5,716 bases of DNA from an uncultured Clostridia bacterium (lineage in GTDB: Bacteria > Bacillota_A > Clostridia > Oscillospirales > Oscillospiraceae), in assembly GCA_947167435.1 (NCBI GenBank), contig CAMVIC010000117.1, forward strand, positions 1-5,716. Reading direction: 5' to 3'. Shown here one piece after another: positions 1 to 5,264 of the stretch. Position 1 is the first letter of the stretch, and each line of letters starts with the position of its first letter. Position numbers and translations under genes: made by a program. The notes beneath the pieces are model-generated. The model was not told where the DNA came from, searched no databases, and saw only the letters and a program-made list of their open reading frames with translations.

Positions 1-175
1 CGCCACATTTTTTGTGAATCCGTATTTCACTAAAAATCTCGCTACGCTCGGCAAATGCGCCTGCAAAGCAGGCTTTTTGCTGGCGGGTTATTGGAATGCG
101 AGGTGGGTCTTGCCCCCTCGCGCTCCCCCGCGGCTCTGTTGTCTTTCCTCTTTTGCAGACTTTTTTGACAGTCTC
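1..175. other. Gene-free structured region with tandem hairpins, possible dispersed repeat
   Basis: I see no believable gene here. An open frame beginning at a GTG at 14 runs in the plus direction, but it has no ribosome binding site and continues across the hairpin at 176-204 and into the opposite-strand secreted-protein gene, so it is judged spurious. The stretch folds repeatedly: a 6-bp stem at 59-73, extendable by GCAAA (51-55) pairing with TTTGC (76-80); a 9-bp stem at 98-121 with a single bulged T at 104 and loop TCTTG; and a 5-bp stem at 157-174. This density of stems in a non-coding stretch suggests a structured RNA or a dispersed repetitive element, but that is inference. The left end is cut by the window. 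Confidence 0.35.
59..78 (+). terminator. Possible intrinsic terminator, plus strand
   Basis: A perfect 6-bp stem (GCCTGC at 59-64, GCAGGC at 68-73) closes a three-base AAA loop and is followed directly by five T (74-78). This fits a short rho-independent terminator for a plus-strand gene left of the window. The same stem could instead be part of the multi-hairpin element described for this region. Confidence 0.4.
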
Positions 176-204
176 GAGGCCATCGGCAGAAAGCCGATGG
201 CCTC
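176..204. terminator. Strong hairpin, likely terminator of the nitrilase operon
   Basis: GAGGCCATCGGC (176-187) and GCCGATGGCCTC (193-204) form a perfect 12-bp stem with a five-base loop, 29 bases past the stop codon of the secreted-protein gene. Its position suggests that it ends the minus-strand operon. On the minus strand, however, the stem is not followed by a T run (the next bases are GAGACTGTC), while on the plus strand it is followed by a T-rich but interrupted tract (CAATGTTTATTGTGTTT). It may therefore work in the plus direction, or act mainly as a 3'-end stabilising structure. Confidence 0.55.
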
Positions 205-233
205 AATGTTTATTGTGTTTATTATAATTTCTT

Positions 234-1763
234 TCAGCGGCTTTTGGTGTAGGTCAGCTCATAGTGCTCGCCGTCCGCGATTTTGGTGTCATGGGCGCCG
301 GTGGTCAGGGCCGCGCCGTCCTTGCTCAGGGCCCAGAAGGCCCGGTCGGCCGACCAGTCCGCGGCCTCGCCGTCCACCACGGTGATAAAGCCCTCGTCCT
401 TGCGCTCTACCAGCCCCTCCGCCTGGAGCAGCGCGTCCAGCAGATTGTCCGCCGCGGTGTCCAGCGCCACTTCCTTCCGGCTGCCGTCGGCATGGGTCAC
501 CGTCACGGTAATGTGAATCTTCTCCGCCTCCAACACCCGGAAGAACACCGGCAGACTCACACTGCTGCCGCTGTCATAGTGCAGCACCGCCTCCGCCTCA
601 TAGCTGCCGGGTGCAAGTCCCGCCGCCGGCCTCAGAAGATAGCTCTCCTCGTCGGTCTCCCCGGCTGGGATGACCAGACTCTCCGGCCCCTGAAGCCGGA
701 AGCAGGCCGCGTCCTTCCCGTTCAGGCTGACGCCGGAAAGACTGCCGGGCTCGTCCCCCACGGTCCACAGGGTCAGGGGCTGCGCCTCCGGCTCCTGTCC
801 TTCCGGCAGAGGCTCAAAGGTGGGCACCCTGGCGTACAGCAGGGCGTAGGTGGCCGTGACGGGCTCGCTGATCTCCGCCCCCTGGGCCACCGCCACGGCG
901 GTGATGCTGCAGCCCTCCTGGGCCAGAATGGGCGCGGTGTAGAGAATCGCCTCGTCCAGCTCTCCCGCTCCCGTACCCGCCCACACATAGATTTCCGCGC
1001 CCTGGCCGGCCGTCAGCTCGAGGGCCTGAACCTGACCGTAGGTACCGGCAGGCTTGTCAAACTTCGGCGCTTCCGCCTGAAAGCGCAGGCTCAGCCGCAG
1101 CTCCTCCGATGGGGCGACCACCAGCGCGCCGGTCTCGTCCGTGTCCGTCAGGCCGATGTCGGCGGAATAGGACAGCAGATGATAACCCTCCCGGGGAATC
1201 ACGGTGCAGACGGCGTCTCTGTCCAGCCAGAGCTCCCCGTTCTCCTCCGTCAGGCCCGTCAGCTCGGCAAAGGGCGAGACGTCTGTGTCCAGCGTTACAT
1301 GATAGCGGAAGGGCTCCTGAAAGCGGGTGGCGAAATCGTAGATTGCGCCGCCTCCCTCGATGACCTGACCCAGACCGGAGAAGACCTCGCCGCCGTTTGC
1401 GTAGACGGTGCCGCCGTTGTTGTAGGTGACGCCCTCGTTGTTGTAGACGGTGCCGTTGTTGTTATAGACCAGGCCGCCGTTGTTGTATACGACGCCGCCG
1501 TTATTGTACACGGTGTCCTCGTAGGCAGCGTAATAAATCTCTCCCTCCGCCACGGTGATGGGTCTGACCACCGGGCCCACGGCCTCGTCCGGGAACTTGG
1601 CCGCCGCATCCTCAGGGCCGAAAACGAGCACGGCCTCCGCACTCTGCGATGCCTCCACGGTCACCTGGGCGGGGATCTCCCCCTCCGCCAGGGCCGCGGC
1701 AGGGCACAGGCAAAACAGCAGCGCCAGGGTCATGACACAGGCAAGCAGTCTGAACTTTTTCAT
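234..1763 (-). CDS. Secreted multidomain protein with VYNNGG repeats and C-terminal DUF4430-like domain
   Basis: The product has 509 aa. I start it at the ATG at 1763-1761 because GAAGGAGG lies five bases upstream and the product then begins with a classic signal peptide: MKK, a hydrophobic core to about residue 22, and an ALA-type cleavage site near residue 26. Residues 84-146 hold nine seven-residue repeats, the first six close to xVYNNGG and the last three degenerate. Residues about 150-230 look like a bacterial surface Ig/InlB-type repeat. Residues 231-307 resemble a degenerate chitobiase/beta-hexosaminidase C-terminal domain (ending SEPVTATYAL), and 312-411 another beta-sandwich. Residues 416-509 match the DUF4430 (transcobalamin-like C-terminal) pattern, with AFWALSKDGAALTTG and a final YELTYTK. 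There is no LPXTG anchor, transmembrane tail or lipobox, so it is probably released or held non-covalently. A ligand-binding or adhesive role outside the cell is inference. It is the second gene of the nitrilase operon. Confidence 0.85.
   Translation of the reverse strand: MKKFRLLACVMTLALLFCLCPAAALAEGEIPAQVTVEASQSAEAVLVFGPEDAAAKFPDEAVGPVVRPITVAEGEIYYAAYEDTVYNNGGVVYNNGGLVYNNNGTVYNNEGVTYNNGGTVYANGGEVFSGLGQVIEGGGAIYDFATRFQEPFRYHVTLDTDVSPFAELTGLTEENGELWLDRDAVCTVIPREGYHLLSYSADIGLTDTDETGALVVAPSEELRLSLRFQAEAPKFDKPAGTYGQVQALELTAGQGAEIYVWAGTGAGELDEAILYTAPILAQEGCSITAVAVAQGAEISEPVTATYALLYARVPTFEPLPEGQEPEAQPLTLWTVGDEPGSLSGVSLNGKDAACFRLQGPESLVIPAGETDEESYLLRPAAGLAPGSYEAEAVLHYDSGSSVSLPVFFRVLEAEKIHITVTVTHADGSRKEVALDTAADNLLDALLQAEGLVERKDEGFITVVDGEAADWSADRAFWALSKDGAALTTGAHDTKIADGEHYELTYTKSR
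1326..1514 (-). repeat. 21-bp in-frame tandem repeat encoding xVYNNGG heptapeptides
   Basis: Six clear units of 21 bases (1389-1514) encode TVYNNGG, VVYNNGG, LVYNNNG, TVYNNEG, VTYNNGG and TVYANGG. Three decayed units follow (EVFSGLG, QVIEGGG, AIYDFAT). On the plus strand this appears as recurring GCCGCCGTTGTTGTA blocks. The strict seven-residue spacing of an aliphatic-aromatic pair followed by Asn-Gly turns suggests a thin beta-solenoid or a stack of short strands and turns. Codon drift between units argues for an old array rather than a very recent expansion. Confidence 0.9.
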
Positions 1764-1764
1764 G

Positions 1765-2691
1765 TCAGCCTCCTTCATGTACGTGCAGCTGAAGCACATC
1801 CGGCCGGGCGTAGTGGCCGCAGGGGTCAAACTCCATGCGGCTGGCGGGCACCTGCCGCAGGTCCAGGTCCGCGTACAGGATGCCCTCCCGGTCCCACAGA
1901 GTCTCCGTCACCGGGTGCCCGTAGGGGTCGATCACGCTGCTGCCGCCCCGGCAGACGATCTCCGGCAGGCGGGCAATCTCCTCCTGGGCACGCAGGTCCT
2001 TCGGATACTGGTCCCGGGTAAAAAACATGTCGCAGTTGATGAAGTAGCAGCGGCCCTCGATGGCGATGTGCCGGATGGTGTCCTGCCACTCCGGGTTGTC
2101 GTTGGTGTTGGGGGAGAGATAGATCGTAATCCCCTTCTGATACAGGGCAACCCGGGCAAGGGGCATATAGCTCTCCCAGCAGATCAGGCTGCCCATGGGG
2201 CCCCAGGGCGTGTCCGCCACCGGGAAATAGTGGGATTGGGCGTCTCCCCAGACCACCCGCTCCGCCCCGGTTGGCTTAAGCTTGCGGTGATGGGCTGCCA
2301 GGTCCCCGTCTGGAGAGAAGATCAGGTTGCTGTTATAGAGTGTGGCGCTTTCCGCCACCCGCTCCGACACGCCGATGGAGAGCCAGACCCCCGCCTCTTT
2401 TGCGGCGCCGGCCAGCGCCTCCGTCTCCGGGCCGGGAATAAGGAGGGAATTGTCGTAATAGCGCTTCCAATCCTCCCGTCCGCTCTCTTCCCGGTGCCCC
2501 ACCGTGAAGCCGAAGGTCAGGCCGAAGGGATAACAGGGGATAAACAGCTCGGGAAATACCACCAGCTCCGCGCCGTTGCCCGCCGCCTCCCGCAGCAGGC
2601 GCAGGGCCTTGTCCAGGCAGGCCTTTTTGTCGAACAGCACTGGCGCCGCCTGCACCACCGCCGCCCGGCAGCTGCTTTTCAGTTCCTTCAC
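1765..2691 (-). CDS. Nitrilase (carbon-nitrogen hydrolase superfamily, branch 1-like)
   Basis: The product has 308 aa, normal for bacterial nitrilases, which hydrolyse R-CN to the carboxylic acid and ammonia in the cytoplasm. All catalytic residues are visible: Glu48 in FPELFIPCYPFG, Lys137 in HHRKLKPT and nucleophile Cys171 in LICWESYMPLAR. A second conserved Glu (144) lies in GAERVVWG, and the downstream block PNTNDNPEWQDTIRHIAIEGR (residues 194-214) is typical of true nitrilases rather than of amidases such as NitFhit or beta-ureidopropionase. The start is a GTG at 2691-2689; GGAGGAGGG lies 6-10 bases upstream and the family's N-terminal AAVVQAAPVLFD follows after only nine residues. The stop TGA is separated by one base from the ATG of the secreted-protein gene. 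Substrate (aliphatic, aryl or arylacetonitrile, or cyanide) cannot be told from sequence alone; a cyanide hydratase/dihydratase is the main alternative. Confidence 0.92.
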   Translation of the reverse strand: MKELKSSCRAAVVQAAPVLFDKKACLDKALRLLREAAGNGAELVVFPELFIPCYPFGLTFGFTVGHREESGREDWKRYYDNSLLIPGPETEALAGAAKEAGVWLSIGVSERVAESATLYNSNLIFSPDGDLAAHHRKLKPTGAERVVWGDAQSHYFPVADTPWGPMGSLICWESYMPLARVALYQKGITIYLSPNTNDNPEWQDTIRHIAIEGRCYFINCDMFFTRDQYPKDLRAQEEIARLPEIVCRGGSSVIDPYGHPVTETLWDREGILYADLDLRQVPASRMEFDPCGHYARPDVLQLHVHEGG

Positions 2692-2726
2692 CGGCGTCCC
2701 TCCTCCGCTTTGTAAGATTATTCTTT

Positions 2727-2755
2727 ATTATAAAACCCGGGCAATCGGCTGTAAA
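2727..2755 (-). promoter_or_regulatory. Promoter of the nitrilase operon
   Basis: Read on the minus strand, TTTACA (2755-2750; five of six matches to TTGACA) and a perfect TATAAT (2732-2727) are separated by exactly 17 bases. Transcription would start near 2720, giving a leader of roughly 29 bases that includes the GGAGGAGGG ribosome binding site. No operator-like palindrome overlaps it. Confidence 0.8.
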
Positions 2756-2777
2756 GCAGAAAATTCCCTATTTTTTT

Positions 2778-2939
2778 GGTAAACGCTGATTCATACGTCT
2801 TCGGCACCTGACGGCAAATCATTCGCCAGCTCTGCGTTACAAAAACTTGAAATACACAAAGTATTCTTGCGTTTTTGTGCCTTGATCTGACGAAGATTTC
2901 CTCGCCAGCTGCTCTCGCCGCATGGAATCATCGTTTACC
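2778..2939. mobile_element. MITE-like element, 162 bp, with terminal inverted repeats
   Basis: The left end GGTAAACGCTGATTC (2778-2792) and the reverse complement of the right end (GGTAAACGATGATTC, from 2939-2925) match at 14 of 15 positions. Inside, the two halves are partly complementary: TCTTCG (2798-2803) with CGAAGA (2891-2896), ACAAAAAC (2839-2846) with GTTTTTGT (2871-2878), and AATAC (2851-2855) with GTATT (2861-2865). The whole can fold as a long imperfect hairpin. It encodes nothing of its own. Small non-coding DNA with terminal repeats between two genes is the standard look of a miniature inverted-repeat transposable element moved by a transposase elsewhere. I cannot define a target duplication: the left flank is a T run and the right flank starts TTGACA. 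Confidence 0.65.
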
Positions 2940-2969
2940 TTGACAAGCCGCGCCGGGTTTTTCTATAAT
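2940..2969 (+). promoter_or_regulatory. Consensus promoter of the AlkZ-related gene
   Basis: A perfect -35 TTGACA (2940-2945) and a perfect -10 TATAAT (2964-2969) are separated by 18 bases. The -35 begins at the base immediately after the right end of the MITE-like element. Predicted transcription start is near 2976, so the message would open with the hairpin at 2981-3014. This looks like a strong housekeeping-sigma promoter. Confidence 0.85.
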
Positions 2970-2980
2970 GGTCAGCGGAT

Positions 2981-3014
2981 GGCGAAATCAGCCGGGGATT
3001 CGGCTGATTTCGCC
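2981..3014 (+). promoter_or_regulatory. 14-bp perfect hairpin at the 5' end of the leader
   Basis: GGCGAAATCAGCCG (2981-2994) pairs perfectly with CGGCTGATTTCGCC (3001-3014) around a six-base loop, GGGATT. It starts only about five bases after the predicted transcription start and ends 35 bases before the ribosome binding site. No T run follows it, so it is unlikely to terminate transcription. It could protect the 5' end of the mRNA from decay or serve as a palindromic operator in DNA; the sequence does not decide between these. Confidence 0.6.
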
Positions 3015-3062
3015 GCCAACGACAGCTTTGGATTTTCCGGAATGCCCCGGGAGGTGAGCCCA

Positions 3063-3746
3063 ATGAACATTGCAGCCATAACAGGGCCTGAGGTTCTGAT
3101 CGCAGAGACCCGGCGGCTGGGCTTTCTGCCCTTCTTCTCCAATGAGATTCCCGGCTTCTCCATTGAGGAGCACACCCCTGCCCGGCTCTGGTTTTCCGCG
3201 ACGGAGGAGGGCCCCTGGGAGTGGAAGGGCCCGGCAGCCCGCAGCGGCATCTGCGTCTACGGCAAGTTTTTCAGGGGCCGGGCGGGCTTTATCAGCCTGG
3301 ACTGGTTCCCGGTTTTCGCAAACTACCGGCGGGACGGCTATGATTTCGACGCTCTGTATGAAGACGGCTTCGCCTCCCACAAAGACAAGCAGGTATACGA
3401 CACACTCAGCGAGCGCGGCTCCCTCCTGTCCAGGGAGCTGAAAAGCCTCTGCGGCTACCGGAAGGACGGGAACAAGGGCTTCGACGCCGTGATCACCCGC
3501 CTGCAGATGCAGAGCTATGTGTGCATTGCGGACTTTGCATATTCGGTGGACAAGCTGGGCCGGCAGTACGGCTGGGGCGTCGCCCGCTACACCACGCCGG
3601 AGGCTCAGTTCGGACCCGACCTGATGGCCCGGGCTTACCGGGAGGACCCGGCCGCCTCCCGCGAACGGGTATACGCGCACCTGCGCTCCCTCTTCCCCGA
3701 CGCCGGCGAAAAGCAGATTCGTAACCTCCTGGGAGATAAAAGCTGA
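3063..3746 (+). CDS. Conserved hypothetical protein, AlkZ-related (possible winged-helix)
   Basis: The product has 227 aa. I place the start at the ATG at 3063 because GGGAGGTGAG precedes it with normal spacing. The in-frame ATG at 2922 lies inside the MITE-like end and upstream of the promoter, so it cannot be used by that transcript. Striking blocks are GFLPFFSNEIPGFSIEEHTP (residues 20-39), EGPWEWKGP (49-57), YGKFFRGRAGFISLDWFP (66-83), NYRRDGYDFDALYEDG (87-102) and GWGVARYTTPE (170-180). From memory these fit a clostridial family named AlkZ-related after the AlkZ/YcaQ DNA glycosylases; residues about 120-185 (SRELKSL...ITRLQ...GWGVARY) look like a winged-helix unit. A QMQ at 148-150 recalls the catalytic Gln-x-Gln of AlkZ but is at a different place, so I do not claim glycosylase activity. 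No signal peptide or membrane segment is visible. It appears monocistronic, with its own promoter and terminator. Confidence 0.8.
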   Translation: MNIAAITGPEVLIAETRRLGFLPFFSNEIPGFSIEEHTPARLWFSATEEGPWEWKGPAARSGICVYGKFFRGRAGFISLDWFPVFANYRRDGYDFDALYEDGFASHKDKQVYDTLSERGSLLSRELKSLCGYRKDGNKGFDAVITRLQMQSYVCIADFAYSVDKLGRQYGWGVARYTTPEAQFGPDLMARAYREDPAASRERVYAHLRSLFPDAGEKQIRNLLGDKS

Positions 3747-3810
3747 GGCTGTGATAACAGTCCGCCTCCAGACAGGCCGCCATGCGTTGCGCAAAAGAAG
3801 CGCATATCAA

Positions 3811-3871
3811 CAGAGATCCCCGGCGAAAACGGATAAACGTGTCCGAATTCGCCGGGAATCTCTGCTTTTTT
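3811..3871 (+). terminator. Strong intrinsic terminator after the AlkZ-related gene
   Basis: CAGAGAT (3811-3817) pairs with ATCTCTG (3858-3864). After one C/A mismatch, CCCGGCGAA (3819-3827) pairs with TTCGCCGGG (3848-3856), and a small inner CGGA/TCCG stem caps the loop. A C and six T (3866-3871) follow. It sits 64 bases past the stop codon and is clearly oriented for the plus strand. Read from the other side, the stem could also block run-on from the convergent aldo/keto reductase gene, though it lacks a T run in that direction. Confidence 0.9.
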
Positions 3872-3892
3872 ATCCTTTCTGTGCCTGTACGC

Positions 3893-3965
3893 CAGGGGCG
3901 GCGTCCCCCTACAAGCCCCTGACCAGGTCTTTTTTGTACATTGGCTTTTTCAAAGCCCCGTTTTT
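3893..3965. terminator. Two further stem-loops in the convergent intergenic space
   Basis: CAGGGGC (3893-3899) pairs with GCCCCTG (3915-3921), followed by ACCAGGTC and six or more T. GGCTTT (3943-3948) pairs with AAAGCC (3952-3957), followed by CCGTTTTT. The T runs point to plus-strand backup termination. The second stem also lies 13 bases beyond the stop codon of the aldo/keto reductase, where a minus-strand terminator is expected, but on that strand an A-rich rather than T-rich tract follows. The orientation is therefore uncertain. Confidence 0.4.
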
Positions 3966-3970
3966 ACCTT

Positions 3971-5083
3971 TTACCGGTCGAACACCCCTGCGGCCTCGGC
4001 CATGCGGGTGATCACCGGGATCCGCTGGGGGCAGGCGCCCTCGCACTGGCCGCAGGCAATGCAGCTCTCTGCGGCGCCGCTGCCCTCGGACAGGAGCTGG
4101 CGGTACGCCGCATGGGCGCCGGGCTGCTCGCCGTAGGTGAGAACGCGGTTGTAGGCCTTGAAGATTTCCGGGATGTTGATCTTTTGCGGGCAGCCCTCGG
4201 TGCAGTAGCGGCCGGCGGTGCAGGGCACGGTGGGCACGGCGCGCAGCCCATCCACCAGCTTGTTCACCGTCTCCCGCTCCTGCTGCGACAGGGGGCGGAA
4301 GGGGTCGAAGCTGCCCAGATTGTCCTGCATCTGCTCCATGCTGCCCATGCCGGACAGAATCATCTTCACTCCGGGCAGCGAGCCCACAAAGCGCAGCGCG
4401 TAGGAGGGGACGCTCGCCGCCGGGTCCAACGCCCGGAAAAGCGCCTCGTGCTCCGGCCGGAGGGAGGCCAGCTGTCCGCCCTTCACCGGCTCCATGACCA
4501 CCACGTCCTTGCCGTGCTTTTCGTGGGCCATCTCATACAAAGCCCGGGACTGCACGTCCCTGCTTTCCCAGTCGATGTAATTGATCTGCAGCTGGACGAA
4601 GTCCACCTCCGGGTGGGCACTGAGAATCTCATCCAGCACCTCCGGCGTCCGGTGGAAGGAGAAGCCAAGGTGCCGGATCAGGCCCTGCGCCTTCTTTTCC
4701 CGCACAAAGTCCCAGATGCGAAAGCGCTCTATCGTCTCATAGTGGGCAGGCTGTAGATTGTGCAGCAGGTAATAGTCAAAATAACCCGCTCCGGTGCGCT
4801 GCAACTGGATCTGAAATTCCTGCTCCGGCGTCAGTTCATCCCCCAGAGGCCAGATGGAAAGCTTGGTGGCGACGGTGAAGCGATCTCTGGGATGGCGCTC
4901 CACCACTGCCTTGCGAAAGGCCTCTTCGGAGCCGGGATAGGCGTAGGCCGTGTCAAAATACGAAAAGCCCCGATCCAGAAATGCGTCCGCCATGGAACAG
5001 ACCTGCTCCAGGTCAATCTGCCCCTCCTTTTTCGGCAGCCGCATCAGGCCAAAACCCAGCTTTTTCTCGTTCCAGTCGTTCAT
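3971..5083 (-). CDS. Aldo/keto reductase with C-terminal 4Fe-4S ferredoxin-type domain
   Basis: The product has 370 aa, of the usual size for COG1453-type enzymes that join an AKR TIM barrel to an iron-sulfur tail. The NAD(P)H-dependent AKR catalytic tetrad is visible: Asp44 and Tyr49 in FDTAYAYPGSEEAF, Lys74 in VATKLS and His108 in YYLLHNL. The barrel continues to the cofactor-binding MILSGMGSMEQMQDNL (residues 241-256). The tail has one complete cluster motif, CxxCxxCxxxCP (Cys341, 344, 347, 351). It also has a first motif that should read CxxCxxCxxxCP but has Cys288, Gly291, Cys294 and Cys298, so one ligand is missing. The start ATG at 5083 has AGAGGAG eight bases upstream. The enzyme is cytoplasmic and its physiological substrate is unknown; electron transfer from ferredoxin-like clusters to a carbonyl substrate is inference. 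It is transcribed alone, divergent from the thioesterase gene. Confidence 0.93.
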   Translation of the reverse strand: MNDWNEKKLGFGLMRLPKKEGQIDLEQVCSMADAFLDRGFSYFDTAYAYPGSEEAFRKAVVERHPRDRFTVATKLSIWPLGDELTPEQEFQIQLQRTGAGYFDYYLLHNLQPAHYETIERFRIWDFVREKKAQGLIRHLGFSFHRTPEVLDEILSAHPEVDFVQLQINYIDWESRDVQSRALYEMAHEKHGKDVVVMEPVKGGQLASLRPEHEALFRALDPAASVPSYALRFVGSLPGVKMILSGMGSMEQMQDNLGSFDPFRPLSQQERETVNKLVDGLRAVPTVPCTAGRYCTEGCPQKINIPEIFKAYNRVLTYGEQPGAHAAYRQLLSEGSGAAESCIACGQCEGACPQRIPVITRMAEAAGVFDR

Positions 5084-5111
5084 GCTTCGCTCTCCTCTCT
5101 TTGTTTCCCTT

Positions 5112-5141
5112 ATTTTACCACATGAGAGGGGCGCTTGTCCA
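5112..5141 (-). promoter_or_regulatory. Promoter of the aldo/keto reductase gene
   Basis: On the minus strand, TGGACA (5141-5136; five of six matches to TTGACA) stands 18 bases upstream of TAAAAT (5117-5112). TGG directly before the -10 gives the extended -10 pattern TGn. The predicted start near 5105 would give a leader of about 20 bases holding the AGAGGAG ribosome binding site. Confidence 0.65.
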
Positions 5142-5196
5142 TTCCGGTCCGGACAGGGACGGGAGATTTCTTCTGAGTCTGCAGCCCCTTCCCCGC

Positions 5197-5225
5197 TTGC
5201 GTTTTTTGGCCAGGTATACTATAAT
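5197..5225 (+). promoter_or_regulatory. Promoter of the thioesterase gene
   Basis: A perfect TATAAT (5220-5225) has a weak -35, TTGCGT (5197-5202; three of six matches), at 17-base spacing. The overlapping TATACT (5215-5220) is an alternative -10. The predicted start near 5232 gives a leader of about 33 bases and places the in-frame ATG at 5241 close to the 5' end, favouring the downstream ATG at 5265 as the true start. Confidence 0.6.
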
Positions 5226-5264
5226 TTCCAGCGAATTCAAATGAGAAGCGGAGAGAAAACGCCC

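Noticed and set aside
14..385. Plus-strand open frame starting at a GTG in the left-edge region
   Set aside because: No ribosome binding site, passes through several hairpins and runs into the end of the minus-strand secreted-protein gene. If similar translations appear in databases, that would more likely reflect a repeated DNA element than a protein.
1389..1514. Regular 21-base repeats considered as a CRISPR array
   Set aside because: Units are directly adjacent without spacers, stay in reading frame and encode a peptide repeat.
1676..1763. Lipoprotein signal in the secreted protein
   Set aside because: Cysteines at residues 18 and 20 follow Phe and Leu rather than Gly/Ala/Ser, so no proper lipobox is present; the ALA site near residue 26 better fits signal peptidase I.
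1764..1829. Longer start of the secreted protein (22 extra residues)
   Set aside because: It would overlap the nitrilase 3' end and bury the signal peptide; the ATG at 1763 has a strong GGAGG at correct spacing.
264..2021. Long plus-strand open frame of 585 codons
   Set aside because: It lies opposite the secreted protein and part of the nitrilase, both of which have recognisable domains, a signal peptide or catalytic motifs, and good ribosome binding sites. The plus-strand translation is rich in Arg, Gly and Gln with no known domain: a shadow in GC-rich DNA.
1555..2715. Plus-strand open frame opposite the nitrilase
   Set aside because: The nitrilase has the full Glu-Lys-Cys triad and family motifs; the opposite frame shows no domain and no ribosome binding site.
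2922..3062. N-terminal extension of 47 residues on the AlkZ-related protein
   Set aside because: The upstream ATG is inside the inverted repeat of the MITE-like element and before the promoter; the extension encodes the promoter and hairpin. ATG 3063 has the ribosome binding site.
2988..3794. Minus-strand open frame opposite the AlkZ-related gene
   Set aside because: It crosses the leader hairpin and the gene's own coding motifs, has no domain signature, and the plus-strand gene has a promoter, ribosome binding site and terminator.
3941..4756. Plus-strand open frame of 271 codons opposite the aldo/keto reductase
   Set aside because: The reductase has its catalytic tetrad and cysteine motifs in the minus frame; the plus frame is His- and Leu-rich with no recognisable domain.
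4950..5264. N-terminal extension of the thioesterase
   Set aside because: It overlaps the start of the reductase gene on the other strand, contains both promoters, and the family is normally about 130-140 residues.
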